A program made the translations under genes and the position numbers. The notes beneath the pieces were generated by a model. That model had not been told where the DNA came from. It worked only from the letters and a program-made list of their open reading frames with translations, and ran no database searches. From Candidatus Dechloromonas phosphoritropha (GTDB lineage Bacteria; Pseudomonadota; Gammaproteobacteria; Burkholderiales; Rhodocyclaceae): a DNA stretch of 64,000 nt. The stretch lies in NCBI GenBank assembly GCA_016722705.1, contig JADKGN010000005.1, positions 186,001 through 250,000 of the forward strand, in the 5' to 3' direction. Numbering within the stretch: position 1 is the stretch's first letter; each line of letters starts with the position of its first letter. This document shows positions 25,020 to 34,940 of this stretch, piece after piece.

Positions 25020-26177
25020 ATGTTCAAGCCTGCCTACCTCGATCACAACGCTACGACGCCGCTTGACCCGGCCGTGCTGGCGGCCATGCTGCCGTGGCTG
25101 GAAAGCCAGTTCGGCAATGCGTCGAGCCGCCACGAATACGGGCGTGCGGGGCGGCGAGCGATCGACGAGGCGCGGCAGCAGGTTGCGGCGGCGGTCAACG
25201 CGCATCCGACCGAGGTCGTCTTCACCAGCGGCGGCAGCGAAGCCAATAATTTGTTTCTCAAGGGTGCGGCGGCCGCAATGAAGCCAGGCATGCTGGCGGT
25301 CAGCGCCGTCGAGCATCCGTGTATTCTGAAGCCGGCTGCCCAGTTGGCGCGTGCCGGCTGGCAGGTTGAAACTGTTGCGGTCGACGGCGCGGGAAGGGTG
25401 AAATTGGATGCCTTCACCGGGATCGTCCGGCAGCGCCCGAAACTGCTGTCGATCATGCTGGCCAATAACGAAACCGGGGTGATTCAAGATATTCCGGCGC
25501 TGGCGGCGGCTGCCCGGCAGTCAGGCGGCTGGTTCCACAGCGATGCCGTGCAGGCACTGGGCAAGTTGCCGGTCGATTTTCGTGTGCTCAACGGTGCCGG
25601 CGTCCATGCCCTGACCCTCTCGGCGCACAAGGCTTATGGACCGAAAGGCGCAGCGGCGCTGGTGCTCGACAAGCGCGTTGAGTTGCAGCCGCTGATCGCC
25701 GGTGGCGGCCATGAGCGCGGCTTGCGTTCGGGTACCGAAAACGTGCCGGCCATCGTCGGCTTTGGTATCGCGGCGGAACTTGCGGCGCTCCGCGTTGCCG
25801 AACTACCGCGACGCATGCGAGCGCTGCGCGAAACGCTTGAGGATGGACTCGTTGCGCTGGGTGCGAGGATTTTCGCGAGAGAAGCCGAGCGCCTGGATAA
25901 CACGACTTATTTCGCCATGCCCGATGTCGACGGCGAAACCTTGGTCGGCAAGCTGGATCGCGAAGGGTTCGCAGTGGCCAGCGGGGCGGCCTGTTCGAGC
26001 GCCAACCCGGAACCGTCGCATGTACTGCAAGCGATGGATGTGGCGCCGGAAATTGCGCGCGGTGCGGTGCGGGTCAGCCTCGGCGTCGGCAACCGTGAAG
26101 CCGATGTCGTCGAATTCATCAAGGCTCTGCAGGTTACGGTCGGACGCCTGCAGGGACTGACAGCGCTGGCTGTCTGA
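25020..26177 (+). CDS. Cysteine desulfurase, NifS/IscS-like (first of two)
   Basis: A pyridoxal-phosphate enzyme that takes sulfur from cysteine. It has 385 residues from the ATG 9 bases after iscR. Visible are YLDHNATTPLD, the VEHPCIL region, FHSDAVQALGKL, the PLP lysine in LSAHKAYGPKG, and the mobile-loop cysteine in SGAACSSANPEPSHVL. It is clearly different from the second enzyme (iscS, next gene). Two group I desulfurases in tandem occur in several betaproteobacteria. A division of labour, for example sulfur supply for another acceptor, is an inference. Confidence 0.93.
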   Translation: MFKPAYLDHNATTPLDPAVLAAMLPWLESQFGNASSRHEYGRAGRRAIDEARQQVAAAVNAHPTEVVFTSGGSEANNLFLKGAAAAMKPGMLAVSAVEHPCILKPAAQLARAGWQVETVAVDGAGRVKLDAFTGIVRQRPKLLSIMLANNETGVIQDIPALAAAARQSGGWFHSDAVQALGKLPVDFRVLNGAGVHALTLSAHKAYGPKGAAALVLDKRVELQPLIAGGGHERGLRSGTENVPAIVGFGIAAELAALRVAELPRRMRALRETLEDGLVALGARIFAREAERLDNTTYFAMPDVDGETLVGKLDREGFAVASGAACSSANPEPSHVLQAMDVAPEIARGAVRVSLGVGNREADVVEFIKALQVTVGRLQGLTALAV

Positions 26178-26213
26178 GACAATCCGATTGAATTAACCAA
26201 AGCGAGAAATAGG

Positions 26214-27425
26214 ATGAAACTCCCCATCTATATGGATTACTCGGCCACCACGCCGGTCGACCTGCGCGTGGCAGAGAAAATGATTCCCTACCTGGTCGAG
26301 CATTTCGGCAATCCGGCGTCGCGTTCACACAGCTTCGGCTGGGTAGCGGAAGCGGCAGTCGAGGAGGCGCGCGAGCAGGTAGCGGCACTGGTCAATGCCG
26401 ACCCCAAGGAGATCGTCTGGACTTCCGGCGCCACCGAATCCAACAACCTGGCGATCAAGGGCGCCGCGCATTTCTACGCCCGCACCAAAGGCAAGCACAT
26501 CATCACGGTCCAGACCGAACATAAGGCTGTGCTCGATACGGTGCGCGAAATGGAGCGTCAGGGATTCGAAGCGACCTATCTCGAAGTTCAGGAAAACGGC
26601 CTGGTTGATCTTGAGGCCTTCAGAGCGGCGCTCCGCCCCGATACAGTGCTCGCCTCGGTGATGATGGTCAATAACGAAATCGGCGTCATCCAGCCGATCG
26701 CCGAACTGGGCGAAATATGCCGTGCCAAGGGCGTGATCTTCCACGTCGATGCGGCGCAGGCAACCGGCAAGGTCGATATCGATCTGCAGGAGCTCAAGGT
26801 CGATCTGATGAGTTTCTGCGCCCACAAGACCTATGGCCCGAAGGGGATCGGCGCGCTGTATGTCCGGCGCAAGCCGCGCATCCGCCTCGAAGCGCAGATG
26901 CATGGTGGCGGTCACGAGCGCGGTTTCCGTTCCGGTACACTGGCGACGCACCAGATCGTCGGCATGGGCGAGGCATTCCGCTTGGCCAAGGAAGAAATGG
27001 CTGTCGAAAGCAAGCGAGTCGGTGCGCTGCGCGACCGCCTGCTTAATGGCCTGAGCGACATGGAGGCGACCTTTGTCAATGGCGACCTCGAGCACCGCGT
27101 CGTCCACAACCTGAATATCAGCTTCGCCTATGTCGAAGGCGAGTCGATGATCATGGCGATCAAGGATCTGGCGGTTTCGTCCGGTTCGGCCTGTACCTCG
27201 GCCAGCCTGGAACCGTCCTACGTGTTGCGTGCGCTTGGGCGCAATGACGAGTTGGCGCACAGTTCGATCCGTTTCAGCATCGGCCGCTTCACGACGGAAG
27301 AGGAGATTGACTACGCAATCAAGCTTTTGAAGGCCAAAGTTGGCAAATTGCGCGAGCTTTCTCCGCTGTGGGAAATGTTCAAGGACGGTATCGATCTCGA
27401 CACCGTTCAATGGGCAGCGCACTAA
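26214..27425 (+). CDS. iscS: Cysteine desulfurase IscS
   Basis: The main sulfur donor of the ISC system, 403 residues as in E. coli IscS. Motifs: YMDYSATTPVD, TEHKAVLDT, FHVDAAQATGKVDIDL, the PLP lysine in SFCAHKTYGPKGIGALYV, and the active-site cysteine in SSGSACTSASLEPSYVLRAL. The C-terminus (LSPLWEMFKDGIDL, ending VQWAAH) is the IscS-type tail that contacts IscU. The gap to the previous gene is 36 bases and to iscU 21 bases. Confidence 0.98.
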   Translation: MKLPIYMDYSATTPVDLRVAEKMIPYLVEHFGNPASRSHSFGWVAEAAVEEAREQVAALVNADPKEIVWTSGATESNNLAIKGAAHFYARTKGKHIITVQTEHKAVLDTVREMERQGFEATYLEVQENGLVDLEAFRAALRPDTVLASVMMVNNEIGVIQPIAELGEICRAKGVIFHVDAAQATGKVDIDLQELKVDLMSFCAHKTYGPKGIGALYVRRKPRIRLEAQMHGGGHERGFRSGTLATHQIVGMGEAFRLAKEEMAVESKRVGALRDRLLNGLSDMEATFVNGDLEHRVVHNLNISFAYVEGESMIMAIKDLAVSSGSACTSASLEPSYVLRALGRNDELAHSSIRFSIGRFTTEEEIDYAIKLLKAKVGKLRELSPLWEMFKDGIDLDTVQWAAH

Positions 27426-27446
27426 GATAATAGAAGGAGATACAAC

Positions 27447-27830
27447 ATGAGCTATAGCGTAAAAGTCATTGATCATTATGAGAATCCACGCAACGTCGGT
27501 TCCTTCGGCAAGGAAGACGACGGGATCGGTACCGGAATGGTTGGCGCGCCCGCCTGCGGTGATGTGATGAAGCTGCAGATCAAGGTCAACAAATCCGGCG
27601 TCATCGAGGACGCCAAGTTCAAGACCTACGGTTGCGGCTCGGCTATCGCCTCGTCGTCGCTGGTGACCGAATGGGTCAAGGGCAAGACGGTCGACCAGGC
27701 GTTGTCGATCAAAAATACCGAAATCGCCGAGGAACTGGCCCTGCCGCCGGTCAAGATCCACTGTTCGATCCTGGCCGAGGACGCCATCAAGGCTGCGGTG
27801 GCCGATTACAAGAAGAAGCACGGAGAATGA
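27447..27830 (+). CDS. iscU: Iron-sulfur scaffold protein IscU
   Basis: The scaffold on which 2Fe-2S clusters are built, 127 residues. The three ligand cysteines are in GAPACGDVMKLQIK, KTYGCGSAIASSS and KIHCSILAEDAI, and the HscA-recognition motif LPPVK precedes the third. A strong AAGGAGAT lies upstream of the ATG. The stop overlaps the region of the iscA start. Confidence 0.98.
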   Translation: MSYSVKVIDHYENPRNVGSFGKEDDGIGTGMVGAPACGDVMKLQIKVNKSGVIEDAKFKTYGCGSAIASSSLVTEWVKGKTVDQALSIKNTEIAEELALPPVKIHCSILAEDAIKAAVADYKKKHGE

Positions 27831-27832
27831 GC

Positions 27833-28156
27833 ATGGCAGTCACCTTGAGCGACAAGGCGGCGAAACACGTCGCCAGCTATCTGGTCAAGCGCGGCAAGGG
27901 TCTCGGCCTGCGCCTTGGCGTGCGGACGAGCGGCTGTTCCGGTATGGCCTACAAACTGGAGTTCGTCGACGAGGTGAGCCCCGAGGATCTGGTTTTCGAG
28001 AGCAACGGCGTCAAGGTTTTCGTCGATGCCAAGAGCCTGCCCTACCTTGACGGGATGGAACTCGACTATGCTCGCGAGGGATTGAACGAGGGCTTCCAGT
28101 TCAACAATCCGAACGTCAAGGACCAATGCGGCTGCGGCGAATCGTTTAACGTCTGA
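27833..28156 (+). CDS. iscA: Iron-sulfur carrier protein IscA (A-type)
   Basis: An A-type carrier of 107 residues. The three conserved cysteines are in RTSGCSGMAYKLEF and in KDQCGCGESF near the C-terminus. A start at 27833 fits the CGGAGA seven bases upstream; an in-frame ATG at 27827, overlapping the iscU stop, is also possible. The stop overlaps the hscB ATG by one base. Confidence 0.96.
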   Translation: MAVTLSDKAAKHVASYLVKRGKGLGLRLGVRTSGCSGMAYKLEFVDEVSPEDLVFESNGVKVFVDAKSLPYLDGMELDYAREGLNEGFQFNNPNVKDQCGCGESFNV

Positions 28157-28683
28157 TGGATCTGCGCGCCGATCATTTCGCCCTGTTCGGACTGAATCAC
28201 CGATTCCGGCTCGACCTGTCGGACTTGGATTCCCGCTATCGCGACATTCAGGCGCGGGTGCATCCGGATCGCTTCGCCAATGCCAGCGATGCCGAGCGCC
28301 GCGTTTCGATGCAGTGGGCTATACACGCCAATGAGGCGTACCAGACCCTGAAAAACCCTCTGGAGCGCGCCAAATACCTGCTCCATCTGGCCGGCCACGA
28401 CTTGCAGGCCGAGACTAACACGGCAATGCCGGCCGAATTCCTCATGGAACAGATGGAATGGCGGGAAGCGGTCATGGAAGCGCGCAACGGCGGCGATCAC
28501 CACGAACTGGAACATCTGCACCACCGTCTGCGTGGCGACATCAACGGCCGCTACAGCGAATTGGCGGTGCTGCTGGACGATGTTGGCGCCCTCGATGGTG
28601 CCACCGATCGCGTCCGCCGCCTGATGTTCCTCGAAAAACTCCTGCACGAAATCGACGACGCGCTGGCATCGCTGGAAGAATGA
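28156..28683 (+). CDS. hscB: Co-chaperone HscB
   Basis: A J-domain co-chaperone that brings IscU to HscA. The 175-residue protein has an N-terminal J domain with the HPDRF motif (RVHPDRFANASDAERR) and a C-terminal three-helix part binding IscU. The start ATG shares a base with the iscA stop. Confidence 0.95.
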   Translation: MDLRADHFALFGLNHRFRLDLSDLDSRYRDIQARVHPDRFANASDAERRVSMQWAIHANEAYQTLKNPLERAKYLLHLAGHDLQAETNTAMPAEFLMEQMEWREAVMEARNGGDHHELEHLHHRLRGDINGRYSELAVLLDDVGALDGATDRVRRLMFLEKLLHEIDDALASLEE

Positions 28684-28685
28684 CA

Positions 28686-30566
28686 ATGGCCCTGTTTCAA
28701 ATTGCCGAACCCGGTGAGTCGGCGGCCCCCCACGAACACAAGCTGGCAGCCGGTATCGATCTCGGTACCACCAATTCGCTGGTTGCCACCGTGCGCAGCG
28801 GTATTGCCGTGGTCATCAACGACGAGCAAGGGCGGCCCCTGCTGCCGTCGATCGTCCGTTACCAGGCGAATGGCACGACCGCCGTTGGCTACGACGCGCA
28901 GACCCGCCAGGCGAGCGACCCCAGGAACACAATTGCTTCGGTCAAGCGCTTCATGGGGCGCGGGCTGAAGGATATTTCGCACGTCGAATCGATGCCCTAT
29001 GAGTTCATCGAGGCGCCGGGCATGGTCAAGGTCAGGACGGTGGCCGGGGTGAAAAGCCCGGTCGAGGTTTCAGCCGTCATTCTGGGCAGCCTCAAGGCGC
29101 GCGCTGAGGTGGCGCTCGGCGGCGATCTGGTCGGCGCGGTGATCACGGTGCCGGCCTATTTCGACGACGCACAGCGCCAGGCGACCAAGGATGCGGCGCG
29201 CCTGGCCGGACTTAATGTCCTGCGCCTGCTCAACGAGCCGACCGCGGCGGCCATCGCCTACGGGCTGGACAACGCGGCGGAAGGCGTCTATGCGGTCTAT
29301 GACCTTGGCGGTGGCACCTTCGATATCTCGATCCTGAAACTGACTACCGGCGTTTTCGAGGTGATGGCGACCGGCGGCGATTCGGCGCTCGGTGGCGACG
29401 ACTTCGATCACCGCATTTTTTGCTGGGCTATTGAGCAGGCCAGGTTGCAGCCGCTGTCGCCCGAGGATGGGCGCCTGCTGATGATGCGCTGCCGCGAGGC
29501 CAAGGAATTCCTGACCGTCAACCCGGAAGCGCCGATCACGGCGCGCTTGTCGACTGGCGAGATGGTCGATCTGAAACTCGATGTCGCGAACTTTGCGGTG
29601 ATCGCTCAGACCCTGATTTCCAAGACGCTGCAGCCGGTCAAGAAGGCCTTGCGCGATGCCGGTCTGCGCGCCGAGGATGTCAAGGGCGTAGTCATGGTCG
29701 GTGGAGCGACGCGCATGCCGCAGGTCCAGAAGGCGGTCGGCGATTTTTTCCGCCAGGAGCCGCTGACCAATCTTGATCCGGATAAGGTGGTAGCGCTCGG
29801 CGCGGCGACGCAGGCCAATCTGCTGGTCGGCAACAAGACCGGCAAGGACGACTGGCTGCTGCTTGACGTGATTCCGTTGTCGCTCGGGCTGGAGATGATG
29901 GGCGGTCTGACCGAGAAAGTGATTGCGCGCAATTCGACCATCCCGACCGCGCGCGCCCAGGAATTCACGACCTTCAAGGACGGCCAGACGGCGATGGCGA
30001 TCCACGTCGTCCAGGGCGAACGCGAACTGGTCAGCGACTGCCGTTCGCTGGCGCGCTTCGAACTGCGCGGCATCCCGCCGATGGTGGCTGGTGCGGCGCG
30101 TATCCGCGTCACCTTCCAGGTCGATGCCGACGGCCTGCTATCGGTAGCCGCACGCGAACAGACGACCGGCGTCGAATCCAGCGTCGTCGTCAAGCCGTCG
30201 TACGGGCTTTCCGACGATGAAATCGCCAGCATGCTCAAGGATTCGATGGAGCACGTGAAGGACGATGCGATCAACCGCGCGCTCAAGGAAGCGCAGGTCG
30301 AGGCACAGCGCATGATCGAGGCGACCGTGGCGGCGCTGAAAGAAGATCCGCACCTGCTTGACGAGACCGAAACTGTGAAAATCAACGCGAGCATCGAAAA
30401 ACTGCGGCGCGCCACAGTTGGCGACAACCGCCGCCTGATCAATCTGGCGATGGACGACCTTGGCTTCGAAACCCAGGAATTCGCGCATCGCCGCATGAAC
30501 CAGAGCGTCAACCGCGCGCTGGCTGGCCGCAAAGTTGATGACATCAAGCTGGGAGACCACGCATGA
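28686..30566 (+). CDS. hscA: Fe-S assembly chaperone HscA (Hsp70 family)
   Basis: A specialised Hsp70 that releases the cluster from IscU. It has 626 residues from the ATG at 28686, two bases after the hscB stop. ATPase motifs are GIDLGTTNSLVATV, VYDLGGGTFDISIL and VVMVGGATRMPQVQKAV, followed by the substrate-binding domain with VIPLSLGLEMMGG. The upstream part of the open frame (from 28458) is antisense to nothing and lies within hscB, so it is rejected. It overlaps the fdx start by four bases. Confidence 0.97.
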   Translation: MALFQIAEPGESAAPHEHKLAAGIDLGTTNSLVATVRSGIAVVINDEQGRPLLPSIVRYQANGTTAVGYDAQTRQASDPRNTIASVKRFMGRGLKDISHVESMPYEFIEAPGMVKVRTVAGVKSPVEVSAVILGSLKARAEVALGGDLVGAVITVPAYFDDAQRQATKDAARLAGLNVLRLLNEPTAAAIAYGLDNAAEGVYAVYDLGGGTFDISILKLTTGVFEVMATGGDSALGGDDFDHRIFCWAIEQARLQPLSPEDGRLLMMRCREAKEFLTVNPEAPITARLSTGEMVDLKLDVANFAVIAQTLISKTLQPVKKALRDAGLRAEDVKGVVMVGGATRMPQVQKAVGDFFRQEPLTNLDPDKVVALGAATQANLLVGNKTGKDDWLLLDVIPLSLGLEMMGGLTEKVIARNSTIPTARAQEFTTFKDGQTAMAIHVVQGERELVSDCRSLARFELRGIPPMVAGAARIRVTFQVDADGLLSVAAREQTTGVESSVVVKPSYGLSDDEIASMLKDSMEHVKDDAINRALKEAQVEAQRMIEATVAALKEDPHLLDETETVKINASIEKLRRATVGDNRRLINLAMDDLGFETQEFAHRRMNQSVNRALAGRKVDDIKLGDHA

Positions 30567-30907
30567 CGCAAATAGTCGTCCTGCCGCACGTCGAAAGCTG
30601 CCCCGACGGCGCGCTGATCGAGGCGGAAGAGGGCAAGTCCATCTGCGAGAACTTGCTGGAGAACGGGATCGAACTGGAACACGCCTGCGAGATGTCCTGC
30701 GCCTGCACTACCTGCCACGTCATCGTGCGCGAGGGCTTCGATTCGCTGGACCAGGCCGAGGAAGAGGAGGAAGATCTGCTCGACAAGGCGTGGGGTCTGG
30801 AGCCCAATTCGCGCCTCGGCTGCCAGGCCCTGGTGCGGTCAACCCCGCTGGTGGTCGAAATTCCAAAGTACAGTATCAATATGGCGAAGGAGGGCCACCG
30901 CAAATGA
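30563..30907 (+). CDS. fdx: 2Fe-2S ferredoxin of the ISC system
   Basis: An adrenodoxin-type ferredoxin of 114 residues that provides electrons for cluster assembly. The ligands are in CEMSCACTTCHVIV (three cysteines) and the fourth in SRLGCQALV. Its start overlaps the hscA stop and its stop overlaps the iscX start by four bases each (ATGA), indicating translational coupling. Confidence 0.97.
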   Translation: MTQIVVLPHVESCPDGALIEAEEGKSICENLLENGIELEHACEMSCACTTCHVIVREGFDSLDQAEEEEEDLLDKAWGLEPNSRLGCQALVRSTPLVVEIPKYSINMAKEGHRK

Positions 30908-31098
30908 AATGGACAGACATCAGCGATATCGCCATCGAATTGAGCGAGGCGCACCCGGACCAGGATCCGCTCAAGGTCAATTTCGTCGATCTGCGCGACT
31001 GGGTGATGGCGCTGGACGACTTCGACGATGATCCCGGGCGCTGCGGCGAGAAGATTCTCGAAGCGATCCAGCAGGCGTGGATCGACGAGGTCTCATGA
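30904..31098 (+). CDS. iscX: Fe-S cluster assembly protein IscX
   Basis: A small acidic protein of 64 residues (MKWTDISDIAIELSEAHPDQ, then DPLKVNFVDLRDWV and DDFDDDPGRCGEKIL). IscX binds IscS and iron and modulates cluster assembly. It is typically the last isc gene and overlaps its neighbours on both sides by four bases. Confidence 0.95.
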   Translation: MKWTDISDIAIELSEAHPDQDPLKVNFVDLRDWVMALDDFDDDPGRCGEKILEAIQQAWIDEVS

Positions 31099-31490
31099 AG
31101 GCGCGCGATTTTCCCGGGCATGGCAGTCAGTTCAACGTGCTCGGCGGGCCGTTGCTGACCTGCGGCGACCGGCCGCTGACCGGATTCTTCCGCGACGGCT
31201 GCTGCAACACGTCGGAGGAAGACCTCGGCAGCCACACCATCTGCGTCGAGCTGACCGCCGAATTTCTCGAATTTTCGCAAGCGCGCGGTAACGACCTGTC
31301 GACCCCGCGCCCCGAATACGATTTTCCCGGCCTCGAGCCGGGACAGCGCTGGTGCCTGTGCGCGGCGCGCTGGGTCGAAGCGTACAAGGCCGGCAAGGCG
31401 CCGCGTGTCGTCCTCAATTCGACCAACGAGGCGGCGCTGGAAGTGGTGCCGCTGGATGTGCTAAAACAGTTTGCCGTCGACATGCACTGA
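31095..31490 (+). CDS. DUF2237 family protein
   Basis: A 131-residue protein of the DUF2237 family: FNVLGGPLLTCGDRPLTGFF, RDGCCNTSEEDLGSHTICVE and WCLCAARWVEAYKAG. The function is unknown. Several conserved cysteines and the overlap with iscX suggest a link with the isc operon, though this is only context. It is the last gene before the large mobile-element region. Confidence 0.88.
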   Translation: MKARDFPGHGSQFNVLGGPLLTCGDRPLTGFFRDGCCNTSEEDLGSHTICVELTAEFLEFSQARGNDLSTPRPEYDFPGLEPGQRWCLCAARWVEAYKAGKAPRVVLNSTNEAALEVVPLDVLKQFAVDMH

Positions 31491-31539
31491 GCGAGCTGGG
31501 TCAGTGGGGCCAAGGCAATCGCATGAATCTTATACAAGA

Positions 31540-33228
31540 CCTAGCCCAGATGCTGCATAAAGAGGGCAGATAGCACGCTAAGTATTTGATACAATTGGAG
31601 TTATCAAGAAACCAGTTCGTAAAAAATGACTATCCGTACCCGCCCTGCTGCGCATATTGCCGCAGAACAACTGCGCTTTCCGCCCGCTGCCGGCTTCACG
31701 ATCCGCGCTGATTTCACTGGCGGCGATGTCTCCTCCGACTTGGGTACCTTGATCCTGTCCACGCTGGATCGACGCATCGGCCTCATCGATCGGCTGACCC
31801 GGGCCATCACCGATAGCCGCTACCCCAGCTACATCACCCATCCCTGCGCGACCTGCTGACGCAGCGGGTCTTTCAGATCGCCTCCGGCTACGAGGACGGC
31901 AACGACGCCAACAGCCTGCGGTACGATCCGCTGTTCAAACTGGCCGCCGGCCGTGCGCCGCTCGATGCCGACAATGCCCTGGCCTCCGGCAGCACCCACT
32001 CCCGTCTGGAGGGATCGTTGCGCCGCAGCGATATTTACCGTCTGGCTCGCGCTCTGGTGGAGCAGTTCGTCACCGGCTATGCCGAAGCGCCGGCCACCAT
32101 CACCCTGGACCTCGACCACACGGACGATGCCACCTACGGCCAGCAAGCGCTGTCCTTCTACAACCACCACTATGGACATCACTGCTACCTGCCTTTGCTG
32201 GTGTTCGAGGCCCATTCGGGCGCCTTGGTGACGGCGGTGCTGCGTCCTGGCAGGCGCCCGACCGGCGCCGAGAACGCCATGATCATGAAGCGGGTGCTGA
32301 CGGTATTACGCCAGCACTGGCCGCAGACCCATATCCTGCTGCGCGGCGATGGTCACTTCTCTAATCCTGAACTGATGGCCTTGATCCTGGCTGTTGGCAA
32401 CGCCGACTTTATCTTTGGCCTGGGGGGCAACAAGGTCCTGCTGCGCAAGGCCGAGGGCTTGATGAGGAATGCGCGCGGCCACCTCGCGCTGCATCAGTCG
32501 TTGAACGCCAAAAAACTGGGGCGACCTGTCGCGGCGGTCCGCCGTTCGGCGACTTCGAGTATGGCGCCCAGTCCTGGCCGCAGGCCTTTCGCGTCGTGGT
32601 CAAGGCCGAAGTCCTGCCGGCGGACGTGGGATTGCCGGCCAAGGATAATGCCCGTTTCGTCGTCACGACGCTGTGCGGACCCTCGGCACGAACGCTCTAC
32701 CAGCAGGACTACTGCGGGCGCGGACAGGCCGAGAATCTGATCAAACAGATCAAGTGTGACCTGAAATCGGATCGGACATCGGCGCAAACCTTCCTCGCCA
32801 ACTTCGGCCGGCTGTTGCTGACGGCGGCGGCTTATGTCCTGCATCATCAATTGAGACAACTCGGGCTGCAAAACACGGCGCTGACGACGGCCCAGCCCAG
32901 GACGGTCATCCTCAAGTTGTTCAAGGTCGCCGCCCGCGTCAAGCAGTACAAGGACCGGGTGCTGCTACATCTGCCCAGCGCCTGCACGGTCAAGGTGCTG
33001 CTCGCCCAACTCTGCCGGAATCTCTATCCCAATGTGAGGGCACGCCCCATGCTGGCCTCTCCTTGACCGGTCACGTCTGGCCTACGAGACAGCGCCCCCA
33101 CCCTGACCAACAACTGACTACCTCTCTGACCCAAACTTGGGGTACGGGAAATTCTTGCCGAAAATTCGAAAATCCAGTCACGCGAAACCACAATTCGGTG
33201 CCAGAGCGTTTATGAAACATTCAGGTTA
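31540..33228 (+). pseudogene. IS1380-family element with a frameshifted transposase
   Basis: Three successive frames (31626-31859, then about 31850-32520, then 32530-33066) together match the IS1380 transposase at 57462-58811 over its full length: FPPAAGFTIRADFTGGDVSS, GYEDGNDANSLRYDPLFKLA, LDLDHTDDATYGQQALSFYN, LRGDGHFSNPELMAL and RGQAENLIKQIKCDL. Frameshifts lie near 31855 and 32520. The end repeats are similar to those of the intact copy (GCATAAAGAGGGCAG at the left, GTTTATGAAACATTCAGG at the right). It lies between the isc operon and the IS3 copy 2. Confidence 0.88.
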
Positions 33229-33283
33229 GGAGTTGTTCGCGAAAGGCATCGGAAGCAGCGGCGATAAGGCGGTGCACCTCGGC
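33229..33283 (-). other. Small gene fragment between two insertion sequences
   Basis: About 55 bases trapped between the IS1380 relict and IS3 copy 2. Read on the minus strand they give AEVHRLIAAASDAFREQLLT before a stop, slightly reminiscent of the start of a tyrosine-recombinase catalytic domain. Too short to identify. Confidence 0.25.
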
Positions 33284-33309
33284 GCGCGTCAAGATAGTTG
33301 TCGCCTCGG

Positions 33310-34398
33310 TCATGCAGCCAATGGCGGAATAAGCTTGTCTTCCAGATGCGCGTTGGCGATGCAATCGCGTTCTGGATTGAGGGTCACTACACCGACCGGC
33401 GTCCAATTTCGTGTCTGACCAGTCCAGCGCGCCGGGTTCAGATCACGCGCTGAGGTATAGACGGCATGTCGGGCCGCGAGAATGGCGAGATCCTCGCCGG
33501 CATGGCGCTGGGCTGGGCTGACATAACGAATGCCACTGTGCCGATGCTCGACGTTGTACCAGTGCACGAAGCTGACTGCCCAGGTCCTGGCGTCGTTGAG
33601 CTCGGCAAAGCCGTTAGCAGGAAACTCAGGGCGGTATTTGGCCGTCCGAAACAGCGATTCCGCGTAAGCATTGTCATCACTGACTCGGGGTCGAGAATAC
33701 GAGGGCCTGACTCCCAGCCAGTTGAGCATCGCCAGCACCGTCGTGGCCTTGAGCGTCGAGCCGTTGTCGCCGTGCAGAACAGGCTTGGTCGCGAGTGCGG
33801 CAATCCCCTCGGCGAGCGCCGTACGGCGCACCAGATGCGCGGCATGGTCGGCGTGATCGCTGCCGTGCACCTCCCAGCCGACAATCTTGCGGCTATACAG
33901 GTCGAGGATGAGATAAAGGTGAAACCAGTGCCCCTTAACCTTGCCTGGCAGATAAGTCATGTCCCAGCACCACACCTGGCGCGGCGTGGTGGCAATGTGC
34001 GTGGTCGGCACTCGCTGTTGCCTGGGCGCCTTGGCCCGTCCTCGGAGGGTGGTTTGACCGTGCTCACGCAGCACTCGGCTGAAGGTGGATTCGCTGGCCA
34101 GGTAAATCCCTTCATCAGCCAGCATCGGCACCATGCGCGCTGGCGGCACGGCCGCAAAGCGTGGCTCGTTGGCCACGGCAAGCACCTGCGTGCGTTCGGC
34201 CTCACTGAGCGCGTGCCTGGGCGTCGGGCGCATGGACAAGGGCCGGCGATCTGCGCAGATGTCGCCCTCAATGGCTTTCCAGCGTTGCAAGGTGCGTAAC
34301 TCGATGCCGGCTACCTCGCGCAGGCAAGCCTGAGCCGAGCACCGGCGACATGGGCGGCATGGATGTCTTGGGCCAAGGCTTGGCGATCTTCAAGGCCG
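33310..34398 (-). pseudogene. IS3-family transposase OrfB, frameshifted
   Basis: The same protein as at 14598-15689, with one visible change (PERD for PDRD near the C-terminus). The two extra bases at about 34320 break the frame after RLRLAC, so the first 37 residues are in another frame and the normal OrfB start is lost. The catalytic DDE part from RTLQRWKA onward is intact. Confidence 0.85.
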
Positions 34399-34399
34399 A

Positions 34400-34879
34400 T
34401 CATTCGGCCTCGCCTTTGTTGAAGATCGCCGCGACTTTTTTTGAGAGAACCAGCAGGGCAGCGGTTTCAGCGAGTGCCCGGTCCTTGCGTAGCAATTCGC
34501 GTTCGAGTTCCTTGATGCGTTTGCGGTCTTGTCGGGTTGCTTGCGGGCTGGCTCTGACTTCTTCCGGTTCGGCCAACGCTGTCGTGGCGCTGGCCCACCA
34601 TTTGATCAGCTCGTCCGGATAAACGCCGTGCTCTCGACACCACGCGCTTTTGCTGGTTTCGTCCAGCGCCGCAGTGACGATCACCGCCTCCAGGCGCGCC
34701 GCCACAGTCCATGCCCGCCCTCGGGCGGGCATGGACTGCGCGTCATCTCGCCAACGCTCAAGGGTTCCCGAACCAATGCCTACTTCACGGGCCACCACAT
34801 CTATTGCTGCATTTTCCGGCGCCAACAATCGTGCTACCGCTCTACCTTTGAACTTCTCTGAATACCTTGCCATTTCCAT
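34400..34879 (-). CDS. IS3-family OrfA (helix-turn-helix protein), copy 2
   Basis: A 159-residue version of OrfA identical to copy 1 up to LLVLSKK and then ending VAAIFNKGEAE. The longer A-run (minus strand) restores what is probably the standard OrfA C-terminus with a slippery heptamer for -1 frameshifting. OrfB of this copy is broken, so this copy can only provide OrfA. Confidence 0.88.
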   Translation of the reverse strand: MEMARYSEKFKGRAVARLLAPENAAIDVVAREVGIGSGTLERWRDDAQSMPARGRAWTVAARLEAVIVTAALDETSKSAWCREHGVYPDELIKWWASATTALAEPEEVRASPQATRQDRKRIKELERELLRKDRALAETAALLVLSKKVAAIFNKGEAE

Positions 34880-34940
34880 CCTTTGTCGCCGCCCCAGGGG
34901 GAGATTCTATCGAGGCGACAACTATTCTGACGTAGGGGGG

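Larger units (their letters stand above)
33280..34940 (-). mobile_element. IS3-family insertion sequence, copy 2
   Basis: Near-identical to copy 1 at 14568-16225 but 3 bases longer: a GC dinucleotide insertion at about 34320 and one extra T in the run at about 34436-34442. It interrupts an IS630-type transposase gene at its right end (34941). Inverted repeats are as in copy 1. Confidence 0.9.

Noticed and set aside
26325..27821. 498-residue minus-strand frame across iscS and iscU
   Set aside because: Antisense shadow of two certain isc genes.
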